A stretch of DNA of 48,429 nt from Pseudomonas donghuensis (GTDB lineage Bacteria > Pseudomonadota > Gammaproteobacteria > Pseudomonadales > Pseudomonadaceae), in contig NZ_JH650777.1 of assembly GCF_000259195.1 (NCBI RefSeq), positions 33,595-82,023 of the forward strand, in the 5' to 3' direction. This document shows positions 1 to 7,687 of this stretch, in pieces. Position 1 is the stretch's first letter; each line of letters starts with the position of its first letter. Below the pieces are notes generated by a model. It was not told the DNA's origin. It searched no databases and saw only the letters and a program-made list of their open reading frames with translations. The position numbers and the translations under genes were made by a program.

Positions 1-1
1 A

Positions 2-265
2 CCCGTGTTCGTTTACGAGTTCGCCGGTGAGTCGGTTAAACCCTACATCGAAGCCGGCATCGGTGTGGCAGCGTTTTCCAGTACCGAACTTGAGAGTAAT
101 GAACTCGGCTCCTCCTTCCAGTTCGAAGACCGTATCGGCTTCGGCCTGCGTTTTGCCGGCGGACATGAAGTAGGTGTACGCGCGATCCACTATTCCAATG
201 CCGGGCTGAAGATGCCCAACGACGGTGTGGAAAGTTACTCGCTGCACTATCGTATGCCGCTCTGA
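2..265 (+). CDS. pagL: PagL-type lipid A 3-O-deacylase, C-terminal part (5' end outside window)
   Basis: Only the last 87 or so residues are in the window; the frame is open to the left edge. Residues near the end read HYSNAGLK, then N-D-G-V-E-S-Y. This matches the His-Ser (HxS) and downstream Glu active site of PagL-type outer-membrane lipid A 3-O-deacylases, which trim the 3-position acyl chain of LPS from inside an eight-stranded beta barrel. Alternating hydrophobic and polar residues ending in an aromatic-rich strand (SYSLHYRMPL) fit the last barrel strand. No RBS or signal peptide can be judged. The family call is firm; substrate specificity is inferred from the family. Confidence 0.8.
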   Translation, partial: PVFVYEFAGESVKPYIEAGIGVAAFSSTELESNELGSSFQFEDRIGFGLRFAGGHEVGVRAIHYSNAGLKMPNDGVESYSLHYRMPL

Positions 266-289
266 CCTCTGCAACGACAGCCCTGGGTT

Positions 290-1012
290 TTACACAGGGC
301 TTGAAGGTTGTTCGGGCAATGGCCAGAGGCTGTTGAGATTCAGGGCTTCGAGCAGCAACTCCGGGGCCCGCTCAGGTAGCCGCTGGAGCAACACATCGGC
401 GGCACTTTCTGCAGTCCACTCTTGCGGCATGACCTGCGTCGCCACCAGCGGCACTTTCAGGGCCTGGGGCGCGACCAGGGTCAGGTCGATACCTTTGCTT
501 GCCAAGTGCTGGCACTCGCTGCGAAACACTTCTGCCAGGCTGTTGTCCGGTGTTGCCGGCTGACTTGGTTCGTAGAGCTGCAGCGCTGAATAGCGACTGA
601 GCACTGCCATGATCTGCGGCGACTGGCCGTTCTCCAGCAGTGGCAGCGCATTGTGCAGGCAGTGGACCGAAGCGCTCAGGTTGCTGCTGGCGATCGCTTC
701 GAAAATTGCCGTCGGCGGGATACTCGCGTCGAGATAATCGCAGGTTCCGGCATTGACCAGCAGGCAATCAAGGGCACCCCACTGCGCCTGGAGTCGCTGG
801 CTGGCCTGCGCCGCCTGGGCGGCATCGGTCAAGTTGCCATCGAGCAGTAACAACTGCTGCGGGTTCAGTTGCGACAGCCCCTGTAGTTCGGTTGATGCCC
901 GCCCGCTGGCGGCGACTTTCCAGCCCTGTGCAAGCAGTTGTTGCACCAACGCCAGACCCAGGCCGGAGCCTGCACCGGTGACCCACACCTTGCGCGCGAT
1001 GGGTTCGATCAC
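290..1012 (-). CDS. SDR-fold protein with degenerate active site, last gene of photolyase operon
   Basis: A 240-residue protein with the N-terminal Rossmann signature TGAGSGLG (residues 12-19) and the VNAG motif (86-89) of short-chain dehydrogenases. The serine of the catalytic triad is present (S139, in LSRYS), but where YxxxK is expected the sequence reads P155-D-N-S-L159, so both catalytic Tyr and Lys are missing. It may bind a nucleotide without classical SDR catalysis. The start is GTG, overlapping the phrB stop by 4 bases (GTGA), which indicates translational coupling. As last gene of rudS-merR-phrB-SDR it should be co-induced with photorepair. The function is unknown. Confidence 0.8.
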   Translation of the reverse strand: MIEPIARKVWVTGAGSGLGLALVQQLLAQGWKVAASGRASTELQGLSQLNPQQLLLLDGNLTDAAQAAQASQRLQAQWGALDCLLVNAGTCDYLDASIPPTAIFEAIASSNLSASVHCLHNALPLLENGQSPQIMAVLSRYSALQLYEPSQPATPDNSLAEVFRSECQHLASKGIDLTLVAPQALKVPLVATQVMPQEWTAESAADVLLQRLPERAPELLLEALNLNSLWPLPEQPSSPV

Positions 1013-2451
1013 GTTACTGCCCTCTCTTCCTGCCGCGTGGGTAAATTCTTGAATGCATTCAACGCACGTTGGCGACTGCTACCGAGGTCCACAATAGGTT
1101 GTGGATAAAGATTAGTAGCAAAAAGATCGTCAGCAGGCACGGGATTGTGGATATTTTTTTCATCCAGGCTAGCCAGTTCAGGGAGCCACTGTCGAATGAA
1201 GTGGCCGGCGCGGTCGAAACGCAGAGACTGGCTCAGGGGATTGAAGATGCGAAAATAGGGCGCTGCGTCGGTGCCGGTCGAGGCACTCCACTGCCAACCA
1301 CCATTGTTGGCGGCCAGGTCACCGTCGATCAGGTGACGCATGAAAAAGCGTTCGCCTTCGCGCCAGTCGATCAGCAGGTTCTTGGTCAGGAACATGGCGA
1401 CAACCATGCGCAGGCGGTTGTGCATCCAGCCGGTGGCGAGCAATTGGCGCATGGCGGCGTCGACGATCGGGATCCCGGTTTGCCCCTGCTGCCAGGCCTT
1501 GAGCTCATCCGGCGCGTGACGCCAGGGCAGGGCTTCGGTTTCCGCGCGAAAGGCGCGGTGCCTGGAGACGCGCGGGTAGCCCACCAGAATGTGCTTGTAG
1601 AACTCGCGCCAGAGCAGTTCGTTGATCCAGGTCACCAGGCCCTGGTTACCGCTGTCGAACTCGCCGAAGTTGTTGCTCAACGCCGCGTGCAGGCATTGGC
1701 GTGGCGAAATCACCCCGGCCGCCAGGTAAGCCGACAGTTGGCTGGTACCGGCGACGGCGGGAAAATCGCGCTGCTTCTGATAGTCCTCGGCACATTCGTC
1801 GGTGAAGCGTCGCAGGCGGCGCCGGGCTTCTTCTTCACCCGCAGGCCAAAGTTCGCGTAAAGGCTGTGCGGGGAGAGGGAAGCCGGCAGCTTCAGCCGGC
1901 ACCGGGTCGCTTGCCACACCCGTCGGTGCTTGCGCCTTGGGCGCTTTGACCTGGTGCGGCAGCCCTAGGTGCAAACGCTCGTAACAGACTTTGCGGAACT
2001 GACTGAAGACCTGGAAGTAGCCACCGCTGCGGGTCAGGATGCTACCGGGCTTGAACAGCAATTGGTCGAGGTAGGCGTGAGCGGCAATGCCTTGCTGTTC
2101 CAGGGTGCAGCGCACAGCCTGGTCGCGGGTGCTTTCGTTGACGCCATATTCGTCGTTGAAATGCACGGCCTGTACCCGATGTTCCTGACACAGTTGCAGC
2201 AGGGCCTCGGGTACCTGCTGCCAGGTATCGGCGCGACGGATCAGTAACGGAATGTTCAACTGCGCCAATGCTGTGCTCAGGCCTTGCAGGTTGCGCAGCC
2301 AGAAGTCGACCTTGCACGCGGCATCGTCATGGGCTTGCCACTGCCCGGGGCTCAGCAGCCACACTGCCAGGCTCGGGCCCCGTTCGCAGGCCGCTGCCAG
2401 TGCGGTGTTGTCGAGTACGCGCAGGTCGCTGCGCAGCCAGATCAGTTGCAT
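1009..2451 (-). CDS. phrB: Deoxyribodipyrimidine photolyase (class I CPD photolyase)
   Basis: 480 residues, typical for PhrB. It repairs cyclobutane pyrimidine dimers using blue/near-UV light absorbed by an antenna and reduced FAD. The N-terminal antenna domain opens QLIWLRSDLRVLDNTAL. The C-terminal FAD domain contains the family block with GIPIVDAAMRQL, TGWMHNRLRM, and then NNGGWQWSASTGTDAAPYFRIFNP. The ATG overlaps the upstream regulator gene by 10 bases and the stop overlaps the downstream SDR gene by 4, so it sits inside a tightly coupled operon. Regulation is presumably by the LitR-class protein encoded just upstream and the TGTACA boxes before rudS. Confidence 0.97.
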   Translation of the reverse strand: MQLIWLRSDLRVLDNTALAAACERGPSLAVWLLSPGQWQAHDDAACKVDFWLRNLQGLSTALAQLNIPLLIRRADTWQQVPEALLQLCQEHRVQAVHFNDEYGVNESTRDQAVRCTLEQQGIAAHAYLDQLLFKPGSILTRSGGYFQVFSQFRKVCYERLHLGLPHQVKAPKAQAPTGVASDPVPAEAAGFPLPAQPLRELWPAGEEEARRRLRRFTDECAEDYQKQRDFPAVAGTSQLSAYLAAGVISPRQCLHAALSNNFGEFDSGNQGLVTWINELLWREFYKHILVGYPRVSRHRAFRAETEALPWRHAPDELKAWQQGQTGIPIVDAAMRQLLATGWMHNRLRMVVAMFLTKNLLIDWREGERFFMRHLIDGDLAANNGGWQWSASTGTDAAPYFRIFNPLSQSLRFDRAGHFIRQWLPELASLDEKNIHNPVPADDLFATNLYPQPIVDLGSSRQRALNAFKNLPTRQEERAVT

Positions 2452-3365
2452 GGGAATCCTTGGCCGTTGTCGGTGGTGTTCAGGGCGCGTCCGCTGAGTT
2501 GCTGCAGGCAGTTAAGCGCCGCCTGGGGCGAGTCGAGGGCAAACAGCGTCTCGTCGCTCCAGGTTTTCAGCGCTTGGTTATGAATGCTGACTGCGCGGCC
2601 ACACAGGAGTTTCGGAATTTCAATGTTGGCCAGGTTTCGCTGCAGGCGCGCCAGGTCGAGCGTTTTGTCGACGCTCAGCAGCAGCGCCCAGGGTTGCAGG
2701 CGGGCAATGGCCAGGGGCAGCTCATTGCCCGGCAGTTGCCAATCGAAGACCTGCACCGGGTAGCCGGCATTGCTCGCCAGCCAGGCGCTCAGCCATAGCC
2801 GCGGGTCGAAGGCCAGGTCAGAGGCGTTGACCAGCAACAGCGGGGCGCCGCCCAGCTGATGATTGTTGTGGTACACCCGCGCGCCCAGTTTGCTGCGCAG
2901 CCAGGAGTGAAAGAACACTTGCTCAAGGTGTGCGGCGAACTGGCTTTGCCAGCGCAGTTCCAGGTCGGCAAGCAGCGGCATCAACAGCTGTTGGCACAGC
3001 GTTGCTGGCGGGTACAGGGCCATGGCCTGGTTCAGATGTTGCTCAAGACGGCGCTCGGCGAGTGCGCCGATGGCCTCCGTCAGTTGCTCACGCAAGGTTT
3101 GCCAGTCGCTGCCGGGCGGCGCTTGCGCTGCACTGGGCGCAGCCTCCAGCAAGGATCTGACCTGGCTCACTGCAACGCCACAATTGAGCCAGGTGAGGAT
3201 CTGCCGGATGCACTGGACGTCATCCTGACTGTAAAGGCGATGCCCCTTGCCAGTGCGTTGCGGCACGATCAACCCGTAGCGCCGCTCCCAGGCGCGCAGG
3301 GTGACCGGGTTGACGCCGGTCAGGCGCGTCACTTCACGGATCGGCAGCAGCGCTTCAGATGGCAT
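2442..3365 (-). CDS. MerR-family LitR/CarH-like (class II) light-response regulator
   Basis: 307 residues. Residues 1-75 form a MerR winged HTH (IREVTRLTGVNPVTLRAWERRYGL) with the WERRYG signature of the CarA/CarH/LitR/MlrA branch. The rest resembles the helical and B12-binding-like domains of that branch, but I see no DxHxxG cobalamin-ligand motif, so direct B12 photosensing is unlikely. From memory, P. putida class II LitR paralogues (PplR) also lack B12 and respond to light through a partner LOV protein; no LOV gene is visible here. It is sandwiched between rudS (11-base overlap) and phrB (10-base overlap). Autoregulation through the TGTACA boxes is inferred. Confidence 0.85.
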   Translation of the reverse strand: MPSEALLPIREVTRLTGVNPVTLRAWERRYGLIVPQRTGKGHRLYSQDDVQCIRQILTWLNCGVAVSQVRSLLEAAPSAAQAPPGSDWQTLREQLTEAIGALAERRLEQHLNQAMALYPPATLCQQLLMPLLADLELRWQSQFAAHLEQVFFHSWLRSKLGARVYHNNHQLGGAPLLLVNASDLAFDPRLWLSAWLASNAGYPVQVFDWQLPGNELPLAIARLQPWALLLSVDKTLDLARLQRNLANIEIPKLLCGRAVSIHNQALKTWSDETLFALDSPQAALNCLQQLSGRALNTTDNGQGFPCN

Positions 3366-4323
3366 TACGCAGGCTCAGGCTTTGCGGGTGTGGCTGCAGG
3401 TAGACCTGCTGCAGCAGGTACGGGTCGGGGTGATTGCGCAGGTGATGCTTGAGCAGCGTCAGCGGCACTACCAGCGGTACTTCGCCGGCGTGGTACTGGG
3501 CGATCAGCTGCTGGATTTCCTGTCTGTCGTTGCCGCTCAGGGCGTTGCGCAGGTAACCGCTCAGGTGCAGCAGCACATTGCTGTGGGTACCACGGCTGGC
3601 GCAGCGGCTCAGGGCCTGCATCAGCTGGCTGAAGTAGCGCGCAGCGAGTGCTGCTGGATCGTCGTCACGGGTCATGCTGCCCAACAGCTTGCCCAGGGTT
3701 TTGTACTGCTGCGGATTGTGGGCCATCAACTGGTACTTGTAGCGGGCGTGGAACGCAATCAGGGCCCCGCGGCTGACCCCTGCGGCGAGCAATTGCTGCC
3801 AGTCGGCATAGGCGTAGACCCGGGTGATGAAGTTCTCCCGCAGCACTGGATCACACAGCCTGCCGTCTTCTTCCACCGGCAGGTCGGGGCGCTGTTGACA
3901 GAACGCGGCGGCGAACAGCCCGCGGCCACCTTCTACTGCGGGGTAGCCATTGGCCTGATACACCTTGACCCGCTGCAACCCGCAGGACGGTGATTTGTGC
4001 ATGAAGATGTAGCCGCAAATGTCATTGAGGTCATTGGCCATTTGCTGACCATAGGCGCGCAACGGGCCGGACAGGTCCAGCCCTGGATCGCGGCTGCACA
4101 CCGCCTGCGGGTCGGCGGGGTCGCCCACCAGGCGGATGGCCGGGCGAGGCACGCCCAGGCCAATGGCCACTTCCGGGCATATCGGAACAAAATCGAAATG
4201 TTTGCTCAGGACCTCGTTGCACAGTCGTGATGCCTTGTGGCCGCCGTTGAAGCGAACCTCCTGGCCGACCAGGCAGGCGCTGACGGCAATTCTAGGTTTG
4301 CACGGCAGGTCGCACGCGTCCAT
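3355..4323 (-). CDS. rudS: RudS-like tRNA 4-thiouridine desulfidase (TudS/DUF523-DUF1722 fusion)
   Basis: 322 residues. The N-terminal half is DUF523/TudS, a [4Fe-4S] desulfidase fold; the three expected cluster cysteines are visible as C17 (SAC), C49 (CPE) and C114 (SPSCG), with the Glu of CPE following C49. The C-terminal half, from about residue 185, is DUF1722 (YbgA-like), thought to recognise tRNA. Fusions of this kind (RudS) are reported to convert tRNA 4-thiouridine back to uridine. It is first gene of the photolyase operon, preceded by a good sigma-70 promoter and TGTACA boxes. s4U is the near-UV chromophore of bacterial tRNA, so the context fits a photoprotective role; that link is inference. 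Confidence 0.88.
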   Translation of the reverse strand: MDACDLPCKPRIAVSACLVGQEVRFNGGHKASRLCNEVLSKHFDFVPICPEVAIGLGVPRPAIRLVGDPADPQAVCSRDPGLDLSGPLRAYGQQMANDLNDICGYIFMHKSPSCGLQRVKVYQANGYPAVEGGRGLFAAAFCQQRPDLPVEEDGRLCDPVLRENFITRVYAYADWQQLLAAGVSRGALIAFHARYKYQLMAHNPQQYKTLGKLLGSMTRDDDPAALAARYFSQLMQALSRCASRGTHSNVLLHLSGYLRNALSGNDRQEIQQLIAQYHAGEVPLVVPLTLLKHHLRNHPDPYLLQQVYLQPHPQSLSLRNAI

Positions 4324-4342
4324 GAACAGATCCTGTATTAGT

Positions 4343-4416
4343 TGTACAGAAATAAAATCTTGTACAGGTAAATCTCATCATAGAGATAAACCTATGCAAG
4401 TCAATTTTCTTGTACA
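4343..4416. promoter_or_regulatory. Candidate LitR-class operators (three TGTACA boxes) in rudS promoter
   Basis: TGTACA occurs at 4343-4348, 4361-4366 and 4411-4416, each in the longer context TTGTACAG. The first two are exactly 18 bases apart, start to start (TGTACA-N12-TGTACA), and lie around +4 to +27 of the predicted rudS transcript. The third lies just upstream of the -35. The same 18-base pairing recurs before the renalase-like gene. The arrangement suits a repressor blocking promoter clearance. Assignment to the LitR-class protein rests on proximity and recurrence only. Confidence 0.65.
4377..4404 (-). promoter_or_regulatory. Sigma-70 promoter of rudS-merR-phrB-SDR operon
   Basis: On the minus strand, TTGACT (4404-4399) and TATGAT (4382-4377) are separated by 16 bases, a near-consensus sigma-70 promoter. 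Transcription should begin near 4370, about 45 bases before the rudS ATG. The paired TGTACA boxes lie directly downstream of the -10 element. Confidence 0.7.
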
Positions 4417-4472
4417 GCTTTTCAGCAGGGTCTTGAACGGCGGCGGGGCTGAACGAGGGTAGCTCCGCTGAT

Positions 4473-5459
4473 TTACTCCAGGTGTTCCAGCAAGCGCCGA
4501 GCCGCTTCCTGGCCACTGAGCCAGGCCCCTTCGACGCGGCCGGACAGGCACCAGTCGCCACAGGCATACAGGCCCAGGTCGGCGTCGGCCAATGCGCCCC
4601 ACTCATGGTTGCTGGAGGGGCGTGCATACAGCCAGCGATGGGCGAGGGAGAAATTCGGGGCAGGGACCACGCAGCCGACCAGTTCGGCAAAGCTGCCCCA
4701 CAGTTGCTCGATCACGGCCTCCTTGGGCAGGTCGATGTGTTGCTTGCTCCAACTGGAGGTGGCATGCAGCACCCAGGTATCCATATGTTCGTCGCGCCCG
4801 GGTTTGCTGCGGTTGCGTGCCAGCCAGTCGAGGGCGCTGTCCTGGACGAAACACCCCTGCATCGGGGTGTCGAGCGGGGTGTCGAAGGCCAGGGCGATGG
4901 CCCAGGTCGGGTCCATTTGTACGCCCGCAGCGGTGGCGGCGAGCTTGGGGGCAGCACTGAGCAACTGGGTGGCCTGGGGCGCCGGTACAGCGACCACGAC
5001 CCGGCTGAAGGGGCCGTGGCTGCAGCCGTCTGTGTCCTGCAAATGCCAGTATTTCTGGCCGCGATAGACCTCGGCGATGCGGCAGCTGAAATTCACCGTG
5101 ACGTCCTTGAGCAGGCCGCGGGTGATTGCACTCATGCGCGGCACGCCGACCCAGCGCGTCTGTTCGTCGGGCGAGGGGCTGAGCACGCCGTCCTGATAGT
5201 GGTAGAGCTGCGGCTTCCATTCGGCCGCCCAGCCAGCGGCCACCCATTGCTGGAGCTGGTCGACAAAGCGCCGGTCGCGGGCGGTGAAGTACTGGGCGCC
5301 GAGATCAAGGGCGCCAGCATCGCTACGCTTGCTGGCCATGCGTCCGCCGCTACCGTGGCCTTTGTCGAACAAATGAACGGTCTGCCCGGCCTTTTGCAAC
5401 GCCTGGGCCGCGGACAGGCCGGCAATACCGGCCCCGATGATGGCAATAGGTACAGTCAT
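4473..5459 (-). CDS. Renalase-like FAD-dependent NAD(P)H-isomer oxidase
   Basis: 328 residues. The N-terminal FAD-binding Rossmann motif is IAIIGAGIAGLSAAQAL (from residue 5), followed by the GGRMASKR stretch typical of renalase/amine-oxidase-like flavoproteins and a conserved ALDLGAQYFTARD segment. Bacterial renalases, characterised from a related pseudomonad, oxidise misreduced 2- and 6-dihydro-NAD(P) isomers back to NAD(P)+, making H2O2. Length fits. The gene lies upstream of rudS in the same direction with 149 bases between, and its own promoter region holds a TGTACA-N12-TGTATA pair, so co-regulation with the photolyase operon is likely. The substrate is inferred from the family. Confidence 0.78.
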   Translation of the reverse strand: MTVPIAIIGAGIAGLSAAQALQKAGQTVHLFDKGHGSGGRMASKRSDAGALDLGAQYFTARDRRFVDQLQQWVAAGWAAEWKPQLYHYQDGVLSPSPDEQTRWVGVPRMSAITRGLLKDVTVNFSCRIAEVYRGQKYWHLQDTDGCSHGPFSRVVVAVPAPQATQLLSAAPKLAATAAGVQMDPTWAIALAFDTPLDTPMQGCFVQDSALDWLARNRSKPGRDEHMDTWVLHATSSWSKQHIDLPKEAVIEQLWGSFAELVGCVVPAPNFSLAHRWLYARPSSNHEWGALADADLGLYACGDWCLSGRVEGAWLSGQEAARRLLEHLE

Positions 5460-5508
5460 GATGGCCTCTTCGAACCTTAGGGTTGCAGACTATGCTGCCC
5501 GGCTAACC

Positions 5509-5532
5509 TGTACAATGCATGGATCATGTATA
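5509..5532. promoter_or_regulatory. Candidate LitR-class operator between renalase-like gene and epimerase gene
   Basis: TGTACA (5509-5514) and TGTATA (5527-5532) are 18 bases apart, the same spacing as the pair before rudS. They lie in the 186-base divergent intergenic region, about 50-73 bases before the renalase-like ATG. The boxes could serve either gene; the orientation CTGTACA matches the rudS pair when read towards the renalase-like gene. Confidence 0.6.
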
Positions 5533-5645
5533 AGATGATTCCGCTCGTTACCACAGGTTGGCCTATGTTTATCCGAGAGCGATCGGTCAAAAAAGTGCCT
5601 TGTTGTTAAAAATAGACCACTGGCGCGCCATGTGAGGACACAGCC

Positions 5646-6551
5646 ATGCATATATTGCTGACCGGCGGTACCGGGTTGATCGGCCAACAGCTGTGTCAGC
5701 ACTGGCTGGCCCAGGGGCATCGGTTGACGGTCTGGAGTCGCCGCCCTGAACAGGTGGGCAGGCTGTGTGGTGCCGGTGTGCGCGGCATTGCCCGGCTTGA
5801 AGACCTGAGCAATGACGACACCCTGGATGCGGTGATCAATCTGGCCGGTGCGCCGATCGCCGACCGCCCCTGGAGCTCCGGGCGCCGCGCGCTATTGTGG
5901 GCAAGCAGAATCACCCTGACTGAACAGTTGATAGCCTGGCTTGAGGCGCGCCAGCAACGTCCGCAGGTGCTGATTTCCGGATCGGCGGTCGGTTGGTACG
6001 GCGATGGCGGCGAGCGTGAATTGACCGAGGCTTCACAGCCGGTCAAGGAGGATTTCGCCAGCCAGTTGTGCATCGCTTGGGAAGAAACCGCAATGACAGC
6101 CCAGGCCTTGGGTATTCGGGTGGTACTGGTGCGTACCGGTCTGGTGCTATCGAGCGAGGGCGGCTTTTTGTCGCGCCTGCGCCTGCCGTTCAAACTGGGG
6201 CTGGGCGGGCCTATCGGCGATGGTCGGCAGTGGATGCCGTGGATTCATATACATGACCAGATCGCCCTGATTGATTTTCTCTTGCAGCACAAGGATGCCA
6301 GCGGTCCTTATAATGCCTGCGCCCCGGAGCCGGTGCGCAACCGCGAGTTCGCCAAGCGTCTGGGCCGGGCCTTGCACCGCCCGGCGTTGATGCCGTTGCC
6401 GGCGCTGGTGCTCAAGGCCGGGCTTGGCGAGCTGTCGACCCTGCTGCTGGGTGGGCAACGGGCGCGGCCGGTACGTTTGCTGGCGGCCGGTTTTACCTTC
6501 CGCTTCAATGATCTGCAATCGGCCCTGGACGAACTGTCCAGCCGCCTCTGA
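5646..6551 (+). CDS. TIGR01777-family NAD(P)-dependent epimerase (YfcH/SDR39U1-like)
   Basis: 301 residues. The N-terminus MHILLTGGTGLIGQQLC carries the GGTGxIG dinucleotide motif, followed by the family segments NLAGAPIADRPWS and ISGSAVGWYGDGGERELTE; the latter holds the atypical GWYG in place of YxxxK. The C-terminal part (from about residue 245) is the DUF1731 domain (GLGELSTLLLGGQRARPVRLLAAGFTFRF). Physiological reaction unknown. It starts divergently from the renalase-like gene and is followed by hemH after 13 bases, so the two are probably co-transcribed. A GAGG-type RBS precedes the ATG at distance. Confidence 0.9.
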   Translation: MHILLTGGTGLIGQQLCQHWLAQGHRLTVWSRRPEQVGRLCGAGVRGIARLEDLSNDDTLDAVINLAGAPIADRPWSSGRRALLWASRITLTEQLIAWLEARQQRPQVLISGSAVGWYGDGGERELTEASQPVKEDFASQLCIAWEETAMTAQALGIRVVLVRTGLVLSSEGGFLSRLRLPFKLGLGGPIGDGRQWMPWIHIHDQIALIDFLLQHKDASGPYNACAPEPVRNREFAKRLGRALHRPALMPLPALVLKAGLGELSTLLLGGQRARPVRLLAAGFTFRFNDLQSALDELSSRL

Positions 6552-6564
6552 AATAGGACGTTGC

Positions 6565-7578
6565 ATGACCGATCACGCTTTGCTGCTGGTCAACCTGGGT
6601 TCACCGGCCTCCACTTCTGTCGCCGACGTGCGCCGGTACCTCAATCAGTTTCTGATGGACCCTTATGTCATCGACCTGCCGTGGCCGGTGCGGCGCCTGC
6701 TGGTGTCGCTGATCCTGATCAAGCGCCCGGAGCAGTCGGCCCATGCCTATGCCTCGATCTGGTGGGACGAGGGTTCGCCACTGGTGGTGCTGACCCGCCG
6801 CCTGCAGGCAGCCATGCGCGAGCAATGGACACACGGCCCGGTGGAAATCGCCATGCGCTACGGCGAGCCTTCGCTGCCGACGGTGCTGGCGCGCCTGGCA
6901 GCCCAGGGGGTGAAGAACGTCACCCTCGCACCGCTTTATCCACAATTTGCCGACAGCACCGTGACCACGGTTGTCGAGCAGGCTAAACAGGTAATTGCCG
7001 AGCAGAAGCTGCCGATCGAGATGGCGATTCTGCAGCCGTTCTACGATAAGCCCGAGTACATCGATGCCCTGGTGGCCAGTGCACAGCCTTATCTGCAGCA
7101 GGATTACGATCACCTGTTGTTGAGTTTTCATGGGCTGCCCGAGCGGCACCTGAAAAAACTCGATCCGACCGGCAACCATTGTTTCCAGGACGCTGATTGC
7201 TGTCGCGATGCTTCGCCCGAGATGCTTGCGGTCTGTTACCGCGGCCAGTGCCTGCGCACCGCCCAGGCCTTTGCGCAGAAGATGGGTATCGCCGACGGCA
7301 AGTGGTCGGTGTCGTTTCAGTCGCGGCTGGGGCGGGCGAAGTGGATCGAGCCCTATACCGAAACGCGGCTGGACGAACTGGGCAAGTCTGGGGTGAAAAA
7401 GCTGCTGGTGATGTGTCCGGCGTTTGTCGCCGACTGCATCGAGACGCTGGAGGAGATCGGTGATCGTGGGCGCGAGCAGTTTGTCGAGGCGGGCGGCGAA
7501 GAGCTGGTGCTGGTGCCGTGCCTGAATGATCACCCGCAGTGGGTACAGGCCTTGAAGGGGATGTGCGAAGAGGCTTGA
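6565..7578 (+). CDS. hemH: Ferrochelatase
   Basis: 337 residues. It inserts Fe2+ into protoporphyrin IX in the last step of haem synthesis. The start ATG at 6565 gives MTDHALLLVNLGSP, the standard family N-terminus; the frame is open further upstream, but that reaches into the preceding gene. The catalytic histidine motif is in LLLSFHGLPERHLKK, and the late acidic motif is CPAFVADCIETLEEIGDRG. Spacing of 13 bases to the epimerase gene suggests one transcript. Haem synthesis beside a light-stress cluster is notable because porphyrins photosensitise, but co-regulation is not shown. A REP pair follows the stop. Confidence 0.97.
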   Translation: MTDHALLLVNLGSPASTSVADVRRYLNQFLMDPYVIDLPWPVRRLLVSLILIKRPEQSAHAYASIWWDEGSPLVVLTRRLQAAMREQWTHGPVEIAMRYGEPSLPTVLARLAAQGVKNVTLAPLYPQFADSTVTTVVEQAKQVIAEQKLPIEMAILQPFYDKPEYIDALVASAQPYLQQDYDHLLLSFHGLPERHLKKLDPTGNHCFQDADCCRDASPEMLAVCYRGQCLRTAQAFAQKMGIADGKWSVSFQSRLGRAKWIEPYTETRLDELGKSGVKKLLVMCPAFVADCIETLEEIGDRGREQFVEAGGEELVLVPCLNDHPQWVQALKGMCEEA

Positions 7579-7582
7579 GGGC

Positions 7583-7656
7583 CTCATCGCTGGCAAAGCC
7601 AGCTCCCACACAAATGGCATGCATTGCCATTGTGGGAGCCGGCGTTGCCGGCGATG
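7583..7656. repeat. Inverted REP pair after hemH
   Basis: Two head-to-head copies of the P. putida-type REP (forms of ATCGCTGGCAAGCCAGCTCCCACA) surround the loop-forming AATGGCA-TGCAT-TGCCATT. A further GGCCGC palindrome follows. It lies between convergent hemH and uraA and could act as a transcript end or gyrase site. Confidence 0.85.
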
Positions 7657-7687
7657 GGCCGCGCAGCGGCCCTGACTGGCATTCAGA

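Noticed and set aside
2442..3365. The MerR protein as a B12-binding CarH photoreceptor
   Set aside because: The HTH and overall length fit, but the DxHxxG cobalamin motif and the usual WxxxxxExxH segment are not present.
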